From positions 1-9,634 of the forward strand of contig WRNX01000050.1 in the NCBI GenBank assembly GCA_009776395.1: 9,634 nt of DNA, in the 5' to 3' direction. A model generated the notes under the pieces. The model had not been told where the DNA came from, made no database searches, and saw only the letters and a list, made by a program, of their open reading frames with translations. Positions 1 through 8,361 of this stretch are shown here, piece after piece (the stretch's first letter is position 1; the number at the start of each line of letters is the position of its first letter). A program made the translations under genes and the position numbers. The stretch is from Lentimicrobiaceae bacterium. GTDB lineage: Bacteria; Bacteroidota; Bacteroidia; Bacteroidales; WCHB1-69.

Positions 1-1629
1 AAAATTGTATATGAATGGGAAGCACGCGAAGGATTAAAAAAAGGCGTGGACGCATTAACCAATGCAGTAAAAGTTACCTTAGGTCCCAAAGGTAGAAATG
101 TAATTATTGACAAAAAATTCGGTGCGCCGCAAATTACAAAAGATGGCGTTACCGTAGCCAAAGAGATTGAATTGAGCGAACCCATCGAAAATATGGGCGC
201 ACAAATGGTAAAAGAAGTGGCATCTAAAACCAACGACCAAGCGGGAGACGGCACTACTACCGCCACGGTTTTGGCACAATCTATTTTCAACACCGGTTTG
301 AAAAATGTGACTGCTGGTGCAAATCCGATGGACTTGAAACGCGGTATTGATATTGCTGTTACCGAAGTGGTTGAACATTTGAAAAAACAATCACAATCTA
401 TTGGCGATAACAATGAAAAAATTGAACAGGTTGCCTCTGTTTCTGCAAACAACGATGCTTTTGTTGGAAAAGTAATTGCAGAAGCCATGCAAAAAGTTAA
501 AAAAGAGGGTGTTATTACCATAGAAGAAGCAAAAGGAACCGAAACCGAAGTAAAAATTGTAGAAGGTATGCAGTTCGACAGAGGATATATTTCTCCCTAT
601 TTTATTACAGATGCTGAAAAAATGGAAGCCGTATATGAAAATCCTTTCATCATGATTTACGACAAAAAAATCAGCAATATGAAAGAGTTTTTACCCATTT
701 TGGAAAAAGTGGTACAAACCGGTCGTCCGTTGTTGATTATTGCCGAAGATTTGGAAAGCGAAGCATTAGCCACATTAGTAGTAAACAGACTTCGCGCCGG
801 ATTGAAAATTGTTGCCGTTAAGGCTCCTGGATTTGGTGATAGAAGAAAAGAAATGTTAGAAGATATTGCCATCTTAACCGGTGGATTGGTAATTACTGAA
901 GAAAAAGGATTCAAATTGGAAGACGCACAATTGGATATGCTGGGTTCTGCCGAAAAAATTACGGTGGACAAAGAAAATACTACTATTGTGAGTGGAAAAG
1001 GAACAAAGAAAGATATTCAAGACCGCGTGGCGCAAATTAAATCACAAATTGAAAAAACAAAATCGGATTACGACCGCGAAAAATTGCAGGAACGTTTGGC
1101 AAAATTAGCAGGAGGTGTTGCCGTTATTTATGTGGGTGCTGCATCGGAAGTAGAAATGAAAGAAAAGAAAGATCGTTTTGATGATGCGCTTCACGCTACG
1201 CGCGCTGCCATTGAAGAAGGAATTATTCCAGGCGGTGGCGTTGCTTATTTGCGCGCTATTGACGCTCTCGTAAAACTTAACACTGAAAATGAAGATCAAC
1301 AAATTGGCGTGGATATTGTAAAACGCGCATTAGAAGAACCGCTGCGACAAATTGTGGAAAATGCAGGAAAAGAAGGATCTGTAGTGGTAAATGCCGTGAA
1401 AGAAGCAAAAGGTAAAATTGGCTACAACGCCCGCACTGATGTGTATGAAGATATGATTAATGCCGGTGTAATTGACCCGACCAAAGTAGCGCGTGTCGCT
1501 TTAGAAAACGCTGCATCTATAGCAGGAATGTTGCTCACTACCGAGTGCGTGCTTTCTGAAATTAAAGAAGAAACTCCTGCGCCTCCAATGGGTGGCAGTA
1601 TGGGAGGTGGAATGCCCGGAATGTACTAA
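1..1629 (+). CDS. groEL: Chaperonin GroEL (Hsp60), missing about 4 N-terminal residues at window edge
   Basis: Cytosolic ATP-dependent chaperonin; it forms double seven-membered rings and folds non-native proteins together with GroES. The reading frame is open from base 1 (KIVYEWEAREGLKKGVDAL), so the true start lies just upstream and the GTG at 46 is an internal valine codon. Visible hallmarks, numbered from the first visible residue, are the nucleotide-binding TLGPKGRNV, the DGTTTATVLA loop beginning at residue 83 (D87 in E. coli GroEL, so about four residues are missing), the DDALHATRAA segment carrying the aspartate equivalent to catalytic D398, and PGGGVAY. The protein ends in a Gly-Met-rich tail (GGSMGGGMPGMY), typical of the flexible cavity-floor tail. 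The 542 visible residues match the usual length of about 545, with no frameshift. groES may lie upstream, outside the window. The gene is convergent with the glycogen gene, and a terminator-like hairpin lies about 100 bases past its stop. Confidence 0.98.
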   Translation, partial: KIVYEWEAREGLKKGVDALTNAVKVTLGPKGRNVIIDKKFGAPQITKDGVTVAKEIELSEPIENMGAQMVKEVASKTNDQAGDGTTTATVLAQSIFNTGLKNVTAGANPMDLKRGIDIAVTEVVEHLKKQSQSIGDNNEKIEQVASVSANNDAFVGKVIAEAMQKVKKEGVITIEEAKGTETEVKIVEGMQFDRGYISPYFITDAEKMEAVYENPFIMIYDKKISNMKEFLPILEKVVQTGRPLLIIAEDLESEALATLVVNRLRAGLKIVAVKAPGFGDRRKEMLEDIAILTGGLVITEEKGFKLEDAQLDMLGSAEKITVDKENTTIVSGKGTKKDIQDRVAQIKSQIEKTKSDYDREKLQERLAKLAGGVAVIYVGAASEVEMKEKKDRFDDALHATRAAIEEGIIPGGGVAYLRAIDALVKLNTENEDQQIGVDIVKRALEEPLRQIVENAGKEGSVVVNAVKEAKGKIGYNARTDVYEDMINAGVIDPTKVARVALENAASIAGMLLTTECVLSEIKEETPAPPMGGSMGGGMPGMY

Positions 1630-1632
1630 AAA

Positions 1633-4600
1633 CTACCCCCACTTCACCAAATTAAAATCTAAATCATGCGGGAGCATCGGATGCGAGGGTTGAATACGAA
1701 CACCGCATTTCCAACTCCCGGAATAATTCGGGATAACATCACATTCATAGTGCGTTATCCCGTTTTCCTGTTTTATAAAATGAAAAGATTGTTTGGCAAA
1801 AAGTTCTTCATTACCATTATCACTTTGAATAAAACAAATTTCAACTTTTATATCTTCGGGATTAAGTGTTCCTAAAACAAGGGCTATTGACAAAGTAGTT
1901 TTTTCACCTAAAAAATAAGTTTTATCCCCGTCATTATCGAGGTTAAGATTCACTACATTAATATTTTCCCAATTCGCTAATATTTTTTCTTTCCATCGTA
2001 AAAGTTCGTAAAGATTTTTTTCGTTGTTTTGGGTTAACATCTTCGTGCGCTGTTCCAACTTGTCATAAAATTTACGGTAGTAATCTTCCAATTGGCGTTT
2101 CATGGTAAAATGAGGAGCAATTTTAGCAAAATTAATTTTCATCATATTTGCCCATTTTTCAGGAATATGGTCATCATTTCTATTATAAAATGCTTTTACA
2201 ATATTATCTTCAATGGTGGAATAGAGTACGGTAGCATCTAACTGATCCTGTAATTCGTTATTTTGATAAGTAATCTCTTCGCTGATAGCCCAGCCTCCTT
2301 CGGGTACATATCCTTCCGCCCACCATCCGTCTAACACGCTGAAATTCAATACGCCATTCATGATAGCTTTTTCGCCGCTGGTACCGGATGCCTCCAACGG
2401 GCGTGTAGGTGTATTTAACCAAACATCGCAACCAGAAATCAATTTTTTCGCCAAAATCATGTCGTAATTTTCAAGAAATATGATTTTTCCGATGAATTTT
2501 GGCAGTCGCGAAAACTCAATAATTTTCTTAATCAAATCTTGCCCGGCTTTATCGTTAGGATGCGCTTTTCCGGCAAATAAGAACTGCACAGGATGTTCGG
2601 GGTGGTTTACAATTTGCGCCAACCGTTCTTCATTGGTAAAGAGTAGATGTGCGCGCTTGTAAGTAGCAAAACGCCGCGCAAAACCAATGGTAAGCGTATC
2701 ATTATTAATAGTTTTAATAGTTTTTAAAATCAGTTCCGGCGATTCGTTTCGTTTTCGCATTTGCACTTCAAGCAATTGTTTTACTTCTTCTAACAGTTCG
2801 GCGCGAAGTTCATTTTTAATATTCCATAAATCAGCATTTTGTGCAGTTCTTATTTTTTTCCAAACTTCCGGATTTGATTGCTGGTTCAGAAAATCGTTGT
2901 TAAGAATTTCTTTATGATAGTTTTGCCATTTTTTATGCGCCCAGGTGGGATAATGCACACCGTTGGTTACAAAATCAATATGTAATTCATTGGCAAAGTG
3001 TCCATCGTATAAATCTGCAAACATTTCCCGCGAAACGCGCCCGTGAATTTTACTAACCCCATTTACTTCCTGCGCTAATTTACATGCCAGAATGCTCATC
3101 GAAAACTTATCGTTTATCTGATCCATATTTTTTCTCCCCAGCGCCATAAATGCTTCCCATGAAATATTGAATCTGTCGGGGTAATTAGCAAAATAGGTAC
3201 GCATCAGATCTTCGCTAAAAGCGTCGTGTCCTGCTGGCACCGGAGTATGGGTGGTAAAAAGTGAAGACGCGCGCACCAACTCCATTGCAGCCGGAAACGC
3301 CATGTTCTGAACCGCTCTGTACCTGTTTATTCGTTCTAAGGTTAAGAAAGCGGCGTGTCCTTCGTTAAGATGATACAGATCAATATTTTCGTCTAATAGA
3401 TTCAACATTCTTATTCCTCCAACTCCCAGCAACAACTCTTGCTTTAATCTGTTTTCAAGATCTCCGCCGTAAAGCGAATAAGTAATGGCTCTGTCTTGCG
3501 ATTGATTCATATCAAAGTCAGTATCTAACAAATACAAAGGAATTCGTCCTACCTCTACGCGCCAAATACGGGCATACAATGTTCTACCGGGCAAAGCAAT
3601 ATTAATCATTTTAAAATTACCCTCTTCATCTTTAATCGGAGTGATGGGCAATTTTGAAAAACTTTGGTTTGGATAAAGCGATACCTGGTCTCCATAAGGA
3701 GAAATTTGCTGTTTAAAATATCCATTTCGATACAAAAGTCCCACCCCAACCATATTCGCGTTGCAGTCGCTGGCTTCTTTCAGATAATCTCCGGCTAACA
3801 TTCCCAATCCTCCGGAAAAGATTTTCAACTCATTACTAATGCCATACTCCATACTGAAATAAGCAATTCTTGCTTTATCATCAGGTTTTTTTTGATTCAA
3901 ATAAGATTGAAAATCTTCAAAAACTTTATCTAATTTTTCAATATATTGGGTCTTTTGGCTCATTTCGGTCATACGTATAAGAGGCAGAATTTGCAAAATA
4001 TGGGTAGGATTTTCTTGATACTCTTTCCACATTTCGTCGCCTGCAATCTCTTCAAAGAGTTCACGGGCTTCGTAATTCCAACTCCACCATAGATTACGGG
4101 CTAATATTTCTAATTTTTTCAAACTTTCGGGAAGTTTTGTTTTCACCGTAACGTGCGCCCACTGAGGTTCAGTTCTTTTTATTTGAACCGCCTGCATTAC
4201 AATTTTAGATACTTTGTTTTTGTATTTTTCGAAACGTAATTCACTTTTTGTTAAAGCAATATCATAAATTTTCAGATAGTTATCATACAAATTCTTCCAT
4301 AATGCCTGTTGCGCAATTTCGATAGATTTTACATTATGTTTCTCTTTTTCATCCTCTTTTAAATTGGCGTAATAAAAAATAGCGTCTGCAATTTCGTTAC
4401 ACACTTCTTCATCATTGTCATCGGTTCTATGAATAACCCACGCACTTTTTTGATTGCCAAAATTTTCCAATACCCATTTTCCAAAACCTGCTACTGAGGT
4501 GGTAATTGTTGGAATACCGAAAGCAATACTTTCTAAGGGGGTGTATCCCCATGGCTCATAATAAGATGGGAAAACAGAAAGGTCGAAACCTATTAACAAA

Positions 4601-5853
4601 TCGTAATAAGGAATGTTAAAAATGCCATCTTTACCATCTAAATAAACGGGTACAAACACTACTTTTATCTGTGTATTGGGGGAATTATCCAAATTATTTT
4701 TTTTCAGATGGTTAACGATGGGATCGTGGTTTGGGTCGTGCAGCGGGTGGGTACAATAATCGTATAATACCGGTTGGGGAAACTCGCGCCTTTCTTCAAT
4801 AATTTCCATTAAATCATGCCGTTGTCCGTTGGTGCCGGCGGGTACCAGAATATATGCCACAACAGGACGGTTTGTATGTTGATTTTTCAACTTTGTTAAT
4901 CCTTCAATATAGAGGTCAATTCCTTTATTTCTATATTCATATCGTCCGCTATTTACCACAAATAGCGTATTTTCCGAAATTTTTTGTCCTGTGAGCGCTT
5001 CGGTAACTTCCATCAATTTTTTTCTGGCAATTGTTCTTTTTTCTATATATTCATCCCCTTTGGGTACAAAATTATTTTCAAATCCGTTAATGGTAACTAC
5101 ATCAACTGGTTTTTGCAAAAAAGAGGTGCATTCTCGGTTTGTAATTTGACTTACCGTAGAGAATCCGTCTGAGCATTTTGCGGATAGAAATTCTAAGGAG
5201 TGTTTTGATTGAACGCCAAATTGTTGTGCAAACTCTTGGGGATTATAGTTTTCCATCATTTCATAGAGGGGCAATCTGTTTCCTGCGATGCAGCGTCCCA
5301 GCACAGTAGCGTGGGTAGTAAACACCGTAGCAATTTGGGGAAGATCATCTTCAAGGTATAAAATTCCTGTTCCGGTCATCCATTCGTGAAAATGCGCAAT
5401 AATTCTGTCTGTGGCGTAGCAGTGATAATTGTAGAAACTTTCAATGACTCTTCCTGCGGCATAACCAAAGAGTGCGGGTTCGATGTAGTCCCATTGTCCT
5501 GAAATAGAATCCAAGTTATATTTGAGCCAAAACTGTGTAAGAATTTCGTTCTTTTTTTCAAAAAAAGGAGTAAAATCCACTAAAATAACGATTGGATTTC
5601 CGCTGATATTCCAGCGACCTATTCTTAACCGAAGTCCTTCATTTTGAGCGAGTTCTTTCCAGTTCTTAAAGAGAGAAAAATCTTCTATAAAATCGGAATT
5701 ATCTTCTTTCGAGAGTTCGGGTCCAATACAAATATAATTGTTACCGAAATTTTCCACTGCGGTAAATGCCTTTGTAGATAATACGGTGTATATTCCGCCT
5801 ACTTTGTTACAAATTTCCCAACTTGTTTCAAAAACGTAATCTGCTTGATTCAT
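1633..5853 (-). CDS. glgP: Bifunctional GT3 glycogen synthase / GT35 alpha-glucan phosphorylase fusion
   Basis: Cytoplasmic glycogen enzyme of 1406 residues with two catalytic modules. Residues 1 to about 545 are a GT3 glycogen synthase, which transfers glucose from a sugar nucleotide to glycogen: the KVGGI donor loop is at 17-21, HFHEW at 154-158, TTHATVLGR at about 179-187, GRYEYRNKG at 303-311, and the acid pair E433/E441 (E-x7-E) sits in YEPWGYTPLE. After a linker come a DUF3417-type segment (about 572-650) and a GT35 phosphorylase (about 660-1275), which releases glucose 1-phosphate: FSGGLG at 679-684, HLNEGHAAF at 828-836, R1061/K1066 matching the phosphate-binding pair R569/K574 of rabbit phosphorylase, and the PLP lysine K1162 in GTSGEKA. 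Residues about 1290-1406 form a C-terminal extension ending in GVRIQPSHPML. The start at 5853 puts KVGGI at the expected distance from the N-terminus. The synthase half lacks the arginine cluster that senses glucose 6-phosphate in eukaryotic enzymes. Only 22 bases separate it from the upstream wzy-like gene. Which sugar nucleotide is used (UDP- or ADP-glucose) cannot be read from the sequence. Confidence 0.95.
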   Translation of the reverse strand: MNQADYVFETSWEICNKVGGIYTVLSTKAFTAVENFGNNYICIGPELSKEDNSDFIEDFSLFKNWKELAQNEGLRLRIGRWNISGNPIVILVDFTPFFEKKNEILTQFWLKYNLDSISGQWDYIEPALFGYAAGRVIESFYNYHCYATDRIIAHFHEWMTGTGILYLEDDLPQIATVFTTHATVLGRCIAGNRLPLYEMMENYNPQEFAQQFGVQSKHSLEFLSAKCSDGFSTVSQITNRECTSFLQKPVDVVTINGFENNFVPKGDEYIEKRTIARKKLMEVTEALTGQKISENTLFVVNSGRYEYRNKGIDLYIEGLTKLKNQHTNRPVVAYILVPAGTNGQRHDLMEIIEERREFPQPVLYDYCTHPLHDPNHDPIVNHLKKNNLDNSPNTQIKVVFVPVYLDGKDGIFNIPYYDLLIGFDLSVFPSYYEPWGYTPLESIAFGIPTITTSVAGFGKWVLENFGNQKSAWVIHRTDDNDEEVCNEIADAIFYYANLKEDEKEKHNVKSIEIAQQALWKNLYDNYLKIYDIALTKSELRFEKYKNKVSKIVMQAVQIKRTEPQWAHVTVKTKLPESLKKLEILARNLWWSWNYEARELFEEIAGDEMWKEYQENPTHILQILPLIRMTEMSQKTQYIEKLDKVFEDFQSYLNQKKPDDKARIAYFSMEYGISNELKIFSGGLGMLAGDYLKEASDCNANMVGVGLLYRNGYFKQQISPYGDQVSLYPNQSFSKLPITPIKDEEGNFKMINIALPGRTLYARIWRVEVGRIPLYLLDTDFDMNQSQDRAITYSLYGGDLENRLKQELLLGVGGIRMLNLLDENIDLYHLNEGHAAFLTLERINRYRAVQNMAFPAAMELVRASSLFTTHTPVPAGHDAFSEDLMRTYFANYPDRFNISWEAFMALGRKNMDQINDKFSMSILACKLAQEVNGVSKIHGRVSREMFADLYDGHFANELHIDFVTNGVHYPTWAHKKWQNYHKEILNNDFLNQQSNPEVWKKIRTAQNADLWNIKNELRAELLEEVKQLLEVQMRKRNESPELILKTIKTINNDTLTIGFARRFATYKRAHLLFTNEERLAQIVNHPEHPVQFLFAGKAHPNDKAGQDLIKKIIEFSRLPKFIGKIIFLENYDMILAKKLISGCDVWLNTPTRPLEASGTSGEKAIMNGVLNFSVLDGWWAEGYVPEGGWAISEEITYQNNELQDQLDATVLYSTIEDNIVKAFYNRNDDHIPEKWANMMKINFAKIAPHFTMKRQLEDYYRKFYDKLEQRTKMLTQNNEKNLYELLRWKEKILANWENINVVNLNLDNDGDKTYFLGEKTTLSIALVLGTLNPEDIKVEICFIQSDNGNEELFAKQSFHFIKQENGITHYECDVIPNYSGSWKCGVRIQPSHPMLPHDLDFNLVKWG
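1729..1774 (+). terminator. Putative rho-independent terminator for groEL, inside the convergent gene's coding end
   Basis: A perfect 9-bp inverted repeat, CGGGATAAC (1729-1737) and GTTATCCCG (1754-1762), encloses a 16-base loop in which CAC (1740-1742) and GTG (1750-1752) can extend the pairing. It is followed on the plus strand by TTTTCCTGTTTT (1763-1774). The polarity fits termination of groEL transcripts: the T-rich stretch follows only on the plus strand. The element lies wholly inside codons of the glycogen fusion gene (segment GITHYECDVIP), so protein constraint could explain part of it. The T tract is interrupted, which weakens the call. Confidence 0.5.
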
Positions 5854-5871
5854 CTAAGTAAAGTTAAATAT

Positions 5872-5885
5872 GTGATTAAATGATT
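5872..5885. repeat. Degenerate pair of TAATCAY heptamers at a stop codon
   Basis: The plus strand reads GTGATTA (5872-5878), one extra A, then ATGATT. On the minus strand this is TAATCAC preceded by an imperfect second copy. The first three bases of TAATCAC are the stop codon of the O-antigen polymerase/ligase gene, the same phase as the three-copy array at 8362-8382. The unit is short and AT-rich, so chance is possible. Confidence 0.3.
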
Positions 5886-7303
5886 TTTTTAAAATCTTCC
5901 TTGTTCCTACTTTCCACCACCACAATCATTGCGAATGCCATCCAAAACGGGAGAGAAAGCTTGTCGGTATCTAAAAAATTGTTCATAATCCCGTGGATAT
6001 AATAAGTAATTAATGCAATAACTGCAAAAATACAGAGGTTTTTGTGAATTTTATCTGTTGTTTTCGCGTATGCTTTTATGCCCGTATAAATAACGGTTAT
6101 CATTAACAAAACTACAATAATAGCGCCCGGAAATCCCATTTCTGCACAAGGACCAAAATATTCACTATGCGCATTCCCTCCGATGCCAAAATTAGTAGAA
6201 ATAATAGTTTTATACTTTCCTTTTTGGTATCCGGCATATAAAAACTGGTATGTTCCCGGTCCCCAACCAAACACGGGACGCGCTTCAATCATCTCGAATG
6301 CGGAAAACCATCTGTTTAATCTTTCCACATTAGAAGCATCGGTTTTGATATTGGATGCAGAAATAACATGCTCTACAAATTCTGTAGATGAATCTTGAGA
6401 GTTTCTACTCATTCTATAAAGAATATCATCAGAAAAAAAATAAAAAAACGAACCAAGTAACACCACACTCACTGCAAGCCATGAAAATTTAATGCGCAGT
6501 TTAATGACTGCAAAAATCGAGAATGCTACAAGTACACTAAGCCATGCCGCACGGCAATAGGAAAGAATCAGCCCTGTAAAAAACACTCCGGATAACAATA
6601 AATAATAGATTTTCTTCCATCTATTCTTTCCATCAATAAATAGTAGCGCTACCAGTAACGGAATAAAAAAAGCAATGGCGGCGCCATAAGCTGTGTGATC
6701 GTTGTAAAACGGGTTCATGATCCAGTGCATTCCTTGCTTGGGAAAACCGGCAAGAACTGTTTTAATGGTAGTAATAATTATAACCACCCCCAAAGAGAAT
6801 GCGTAACAATTTATAAAAGTAATAATTTTGTTAAAATCATTTTTAATTAATTGAATTACACAAAAATAGCAAGCAGTAATAAACCATATTTTGGATGCTA
6901 AAAACTTAAAAGAGACTAATGGTATTTCGCTGGTAATGGAAGTGATGAGCATCCATATTAAATAGAGATAAATTAAGATTGAAATCGGATGAAAAACTAT
7001 TTTTCGTTCTAATCTAATGTCATAGAAGAGTCTTACAAAAAAGAGTAAAGTAACCAAAATCATAATGATTTCTGCAGGAATTGAAATTCCAATATTAATT
7101 TTTGTGTCAGCAAATTCAATTGAAAAAGGGGTAATAAACGCCATGAAATAGAGTAACAAATCAACTCTACTCAATAATAAATATAAAATTACTGCAACCG
7201 CGCTCAAAACAGGAACATACAGAAACTCATATTTTAACGCAATACAATTCAATAAAATAAACGCTAATCCGCATCCCAGCGCGATATAGAATTTCTTGTT
7301 CAT
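5876..7303 (-). CDS. O-antigen ligase/polymerase family membrane protein (Wzy/WaaL type)
   Basis: Polytopic inner-membrane protein of 475 residues with about ten or more hydrophobic segments. Family features are visible: NDHTAYGAAI (201-210), SYCRAAWLS (248-256) with the conserved arginine R251, ERLNRW (327-332) leading to RPVFGWGPGTYQF at the start of the large periplasmic loop, GNAHSEYFGPCAEMGFPG (376-393), which corresponds to the Wzy_C motif with its key histidine, and a terminal NNFLDTDKLSLPFW. Such proteins either polymerise repeat units (Wzy) or transfer finished glycan to lipid A-core or another acceptor (WaaL); the sequence does not decide between them. The adjoining Wzz-type gene favours a polysaccharide polymerisation role. 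Its ATG overlaps the stop of the Wzz-type gene (ATGA), and no Shine-Dalgarno sequence precedes it, so translation is probably coupled. Length is normal for the family and there is no sign of disruption. Confidence 0.9.
   Translation of the reverse strand: MNKKFYIALGCGLAFILLNCIALKYEFLYVPVLSAVAVILYLLLSRVDLLLYFMAFITPFSIEFADTKINIGISIPAEIIMILVTLLFFVRLFYDIRLERKIVFHPISILIYLYLIWMLITSITSEIPLVSFKFLASKIWFITACYFCVIQLIKNDFNKIITFINCYAFSLGVVIIITTIKTVLAGFPKQGMHWIMNPFYNDHTAYGAAIAFFIPLLVALLFIDGKNRWKKIYYLLLSGVFFTGLILSYCRAAWLSVLVAFSIFAVIKLRIKFSWLAVSVVLLGSFFYFFSDDILYRMSRNSQDSSTEFVEHVISASNIKTDASNVERLNRWFSAFEMIEARPVFGWGPGTYQFLYAGYQKGKYKTIISTNFGIGGNAHSEYFGPCAEMGFPGAIIVVLLMITVIYTGIKAYAKTTDKIHKNLCIFAVIALITYYIHGIMNNFLDTDKLSLPFWMAFAMIVVVESRNKEDFKKII
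7300..7303 (-). promoter_or_regulatory. ATGA start-stop overlap coupling wzz-like to wzy-like gene
   Basis: On the minus strand the four bases ATGA contain the start ATG of the polymerase/ligase gene (7303-7301) and the TGA stop of the chain-length gene (7302-7300). The preceding bases carry no purine-rich ribosome-binding site, which suggests re-initiation by terminating ribosomes. Confidence 0.8.
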
Positions 7304-8346
7304 TCTAATTTGGCAATATTTTTCTGTTTGTTTTCAATTACTATTTCATTCTTTATTTTATCAATAAGAAGTAGTACTATCAAGGTTATGAAAAAAGTAC
7401 CAACCACAGATAGTAAGCCGATAATAATTTTCTTAGGGTAACTATTTTTATCTGGGGCGACAGCTTTTTGAATCACGAATTTCACGGGCATTGTACCGGA
7501 GTAATCCATTTGTGCATTGAGTAATTTTACTTTCATAAGCGCGATTTGGTCGCTTAAATATAATTGTTCTCTTCTTAAAGAGTTGGAGGCATGTCCCCAT
7601 TTTTCCAATTTTTCCAGTTCTGTTTGCAAACGTTGTACGCCTGCCATATTTCCTTGCGCTAAAGCGATGGCATACTGTTGCATCACTCTTTCTACTTGAA
7701 AATCTAAAATAAAAACGCCTTTTTTAGCAAGGACATCTAATGAGTCTGCAATCAGTTGACGTTGTTGGTCGGCTTTTTTAATATGTATTTCCAATGCTTT
7801 ACAAGCGGCAAAAGCACGTTCGCATTCAATTCTATTTTTGATAGTATCTAACTCGGCAGCAATGTCATTAGCCATTTGTGCTGCCCGTTCAGGGCTCCAA
7901 TCTGAAACCGAAATAGTGATGGCGCCATATTTGGTCCTTTTAATATCAATATTTCCTTTAAGTGTTTCATAGAATTTATCTTTCCATACTTTTCTTTCTG
8001 TATTAATTCCGTAATAATTTACTAAATCATATTTTTCAATAAGCACATCCTTTATTTCTCTGGAGTTTAGTATTTCCATCATCTGTTCAGTTTCCTCTTC
8101 CACAGCATACGCTTTAACATCCAATCGTTCATTGATATTGCTTTCATTACTGATAATTTTTGAGAAAGAATTGGTTCTCGGCGCATAAATAATGGTAGTT
8201 GCCTTAAATTGCGGACGAATAAAAAATTTTAATGTAAAGATAATGGAGAGTACTCCGGCAGCGAAGCAAAGAATAAGGAACAGTTTTCGCCACTGCCAAA
8301 TATAGTTTATTAAACTAAATGAGTTAAATTCGTTTTTTGTATCCAT
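7300..8346 (-). CDS. Wzz/GNVR-family polysaccharide chain-length regulator (co-polymerase)
   Basis: Inner-membrane polysaccharide co-polymerase of 348 residues that would control the length of glycans made by the Wzy-type enzyme. It has the family layout: a short cytoplasmic N-terminus with the NYIWQWRK motif (14-21), a first membrane helix (about 21-41), a periplasmic domain with MEILNSREIKDVLIEKYDLVNYYGI-type sequence around 90-114 (quoted only as a region description: key residues are EILNS and YDL), the SVSDWSPERAAQMAN segment (146-160), a helical, probably coiled-coil stretch (about 165-280), the proline-bearing approach APDKNSYPKK (297-306), and a second membrane helix (about 307-329). 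The cytoplasmic tail is short and basic, and there is no Walker A tyrosine-kinase domain, so it is not a BY-kinase fusion. The start at 8346 has no Shine-Dalgarno sequence but places the first helix as expected. It follows the small ORF by 33 bases and is coupled to the polymerase/ligase gene downstream. Confidence 0.9.
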   Translation of the reverse strand: MDTKNEFNSFSLINYIWQWRKLFLILCFAAGVLSIIFTLKFFIRPQFKATTIIYAPRTNSFSKIISNESNINERLDVKAYAVEEETEQMMEILNSREIKDVLIEKYDLVNYYGINTERKVWKDKFYETLKGNIDIKRTKYGAITISVSDWSPERAAQMANDIAAELDTIKNRIECERAFAACKALEIHIKKADQQRQLIADSLDVLAKKGVFILDFQVERVMQQYAIALAQGNMAGVQRLQTELEKLEKWGHASNSLRREQLYLSDQIALMKVKLLNAQMDYSGTMPVKFVIQKAVAPDKNSYPKKIIIGLLSVVGTFFITLIVLLLIDKIKNEIVIENKQKNIAKLE

Positions 8347-8361
8347 AAAAAAATTAAGCTA

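Noticed and set aside
46..48. GTG as the start of groEL
   Set aside because: The frame is open from base 1 and the upstream residues (KIVYEWEAREGLKKG) are standard GroEL N-terminal sequence, so this is an internal valine.
1582..1607. CCTCC/GGAGG inverted repeat in the 3' end of groEL as a terminator for the glycogen gene
   Set aside because: Five base pairs around a 16-base loop with only a broken T stretch after it on the minus strand; the Gly-Met-rich coding sequence explains the G/C runs.
5845..5875. TAACTTTA on the minus strand as a promoter for the glycogen gene
   Set aside because: Last base differs from TAnnTTTG, it lies only a few bases from the ATG, and no -33 TTG is present.
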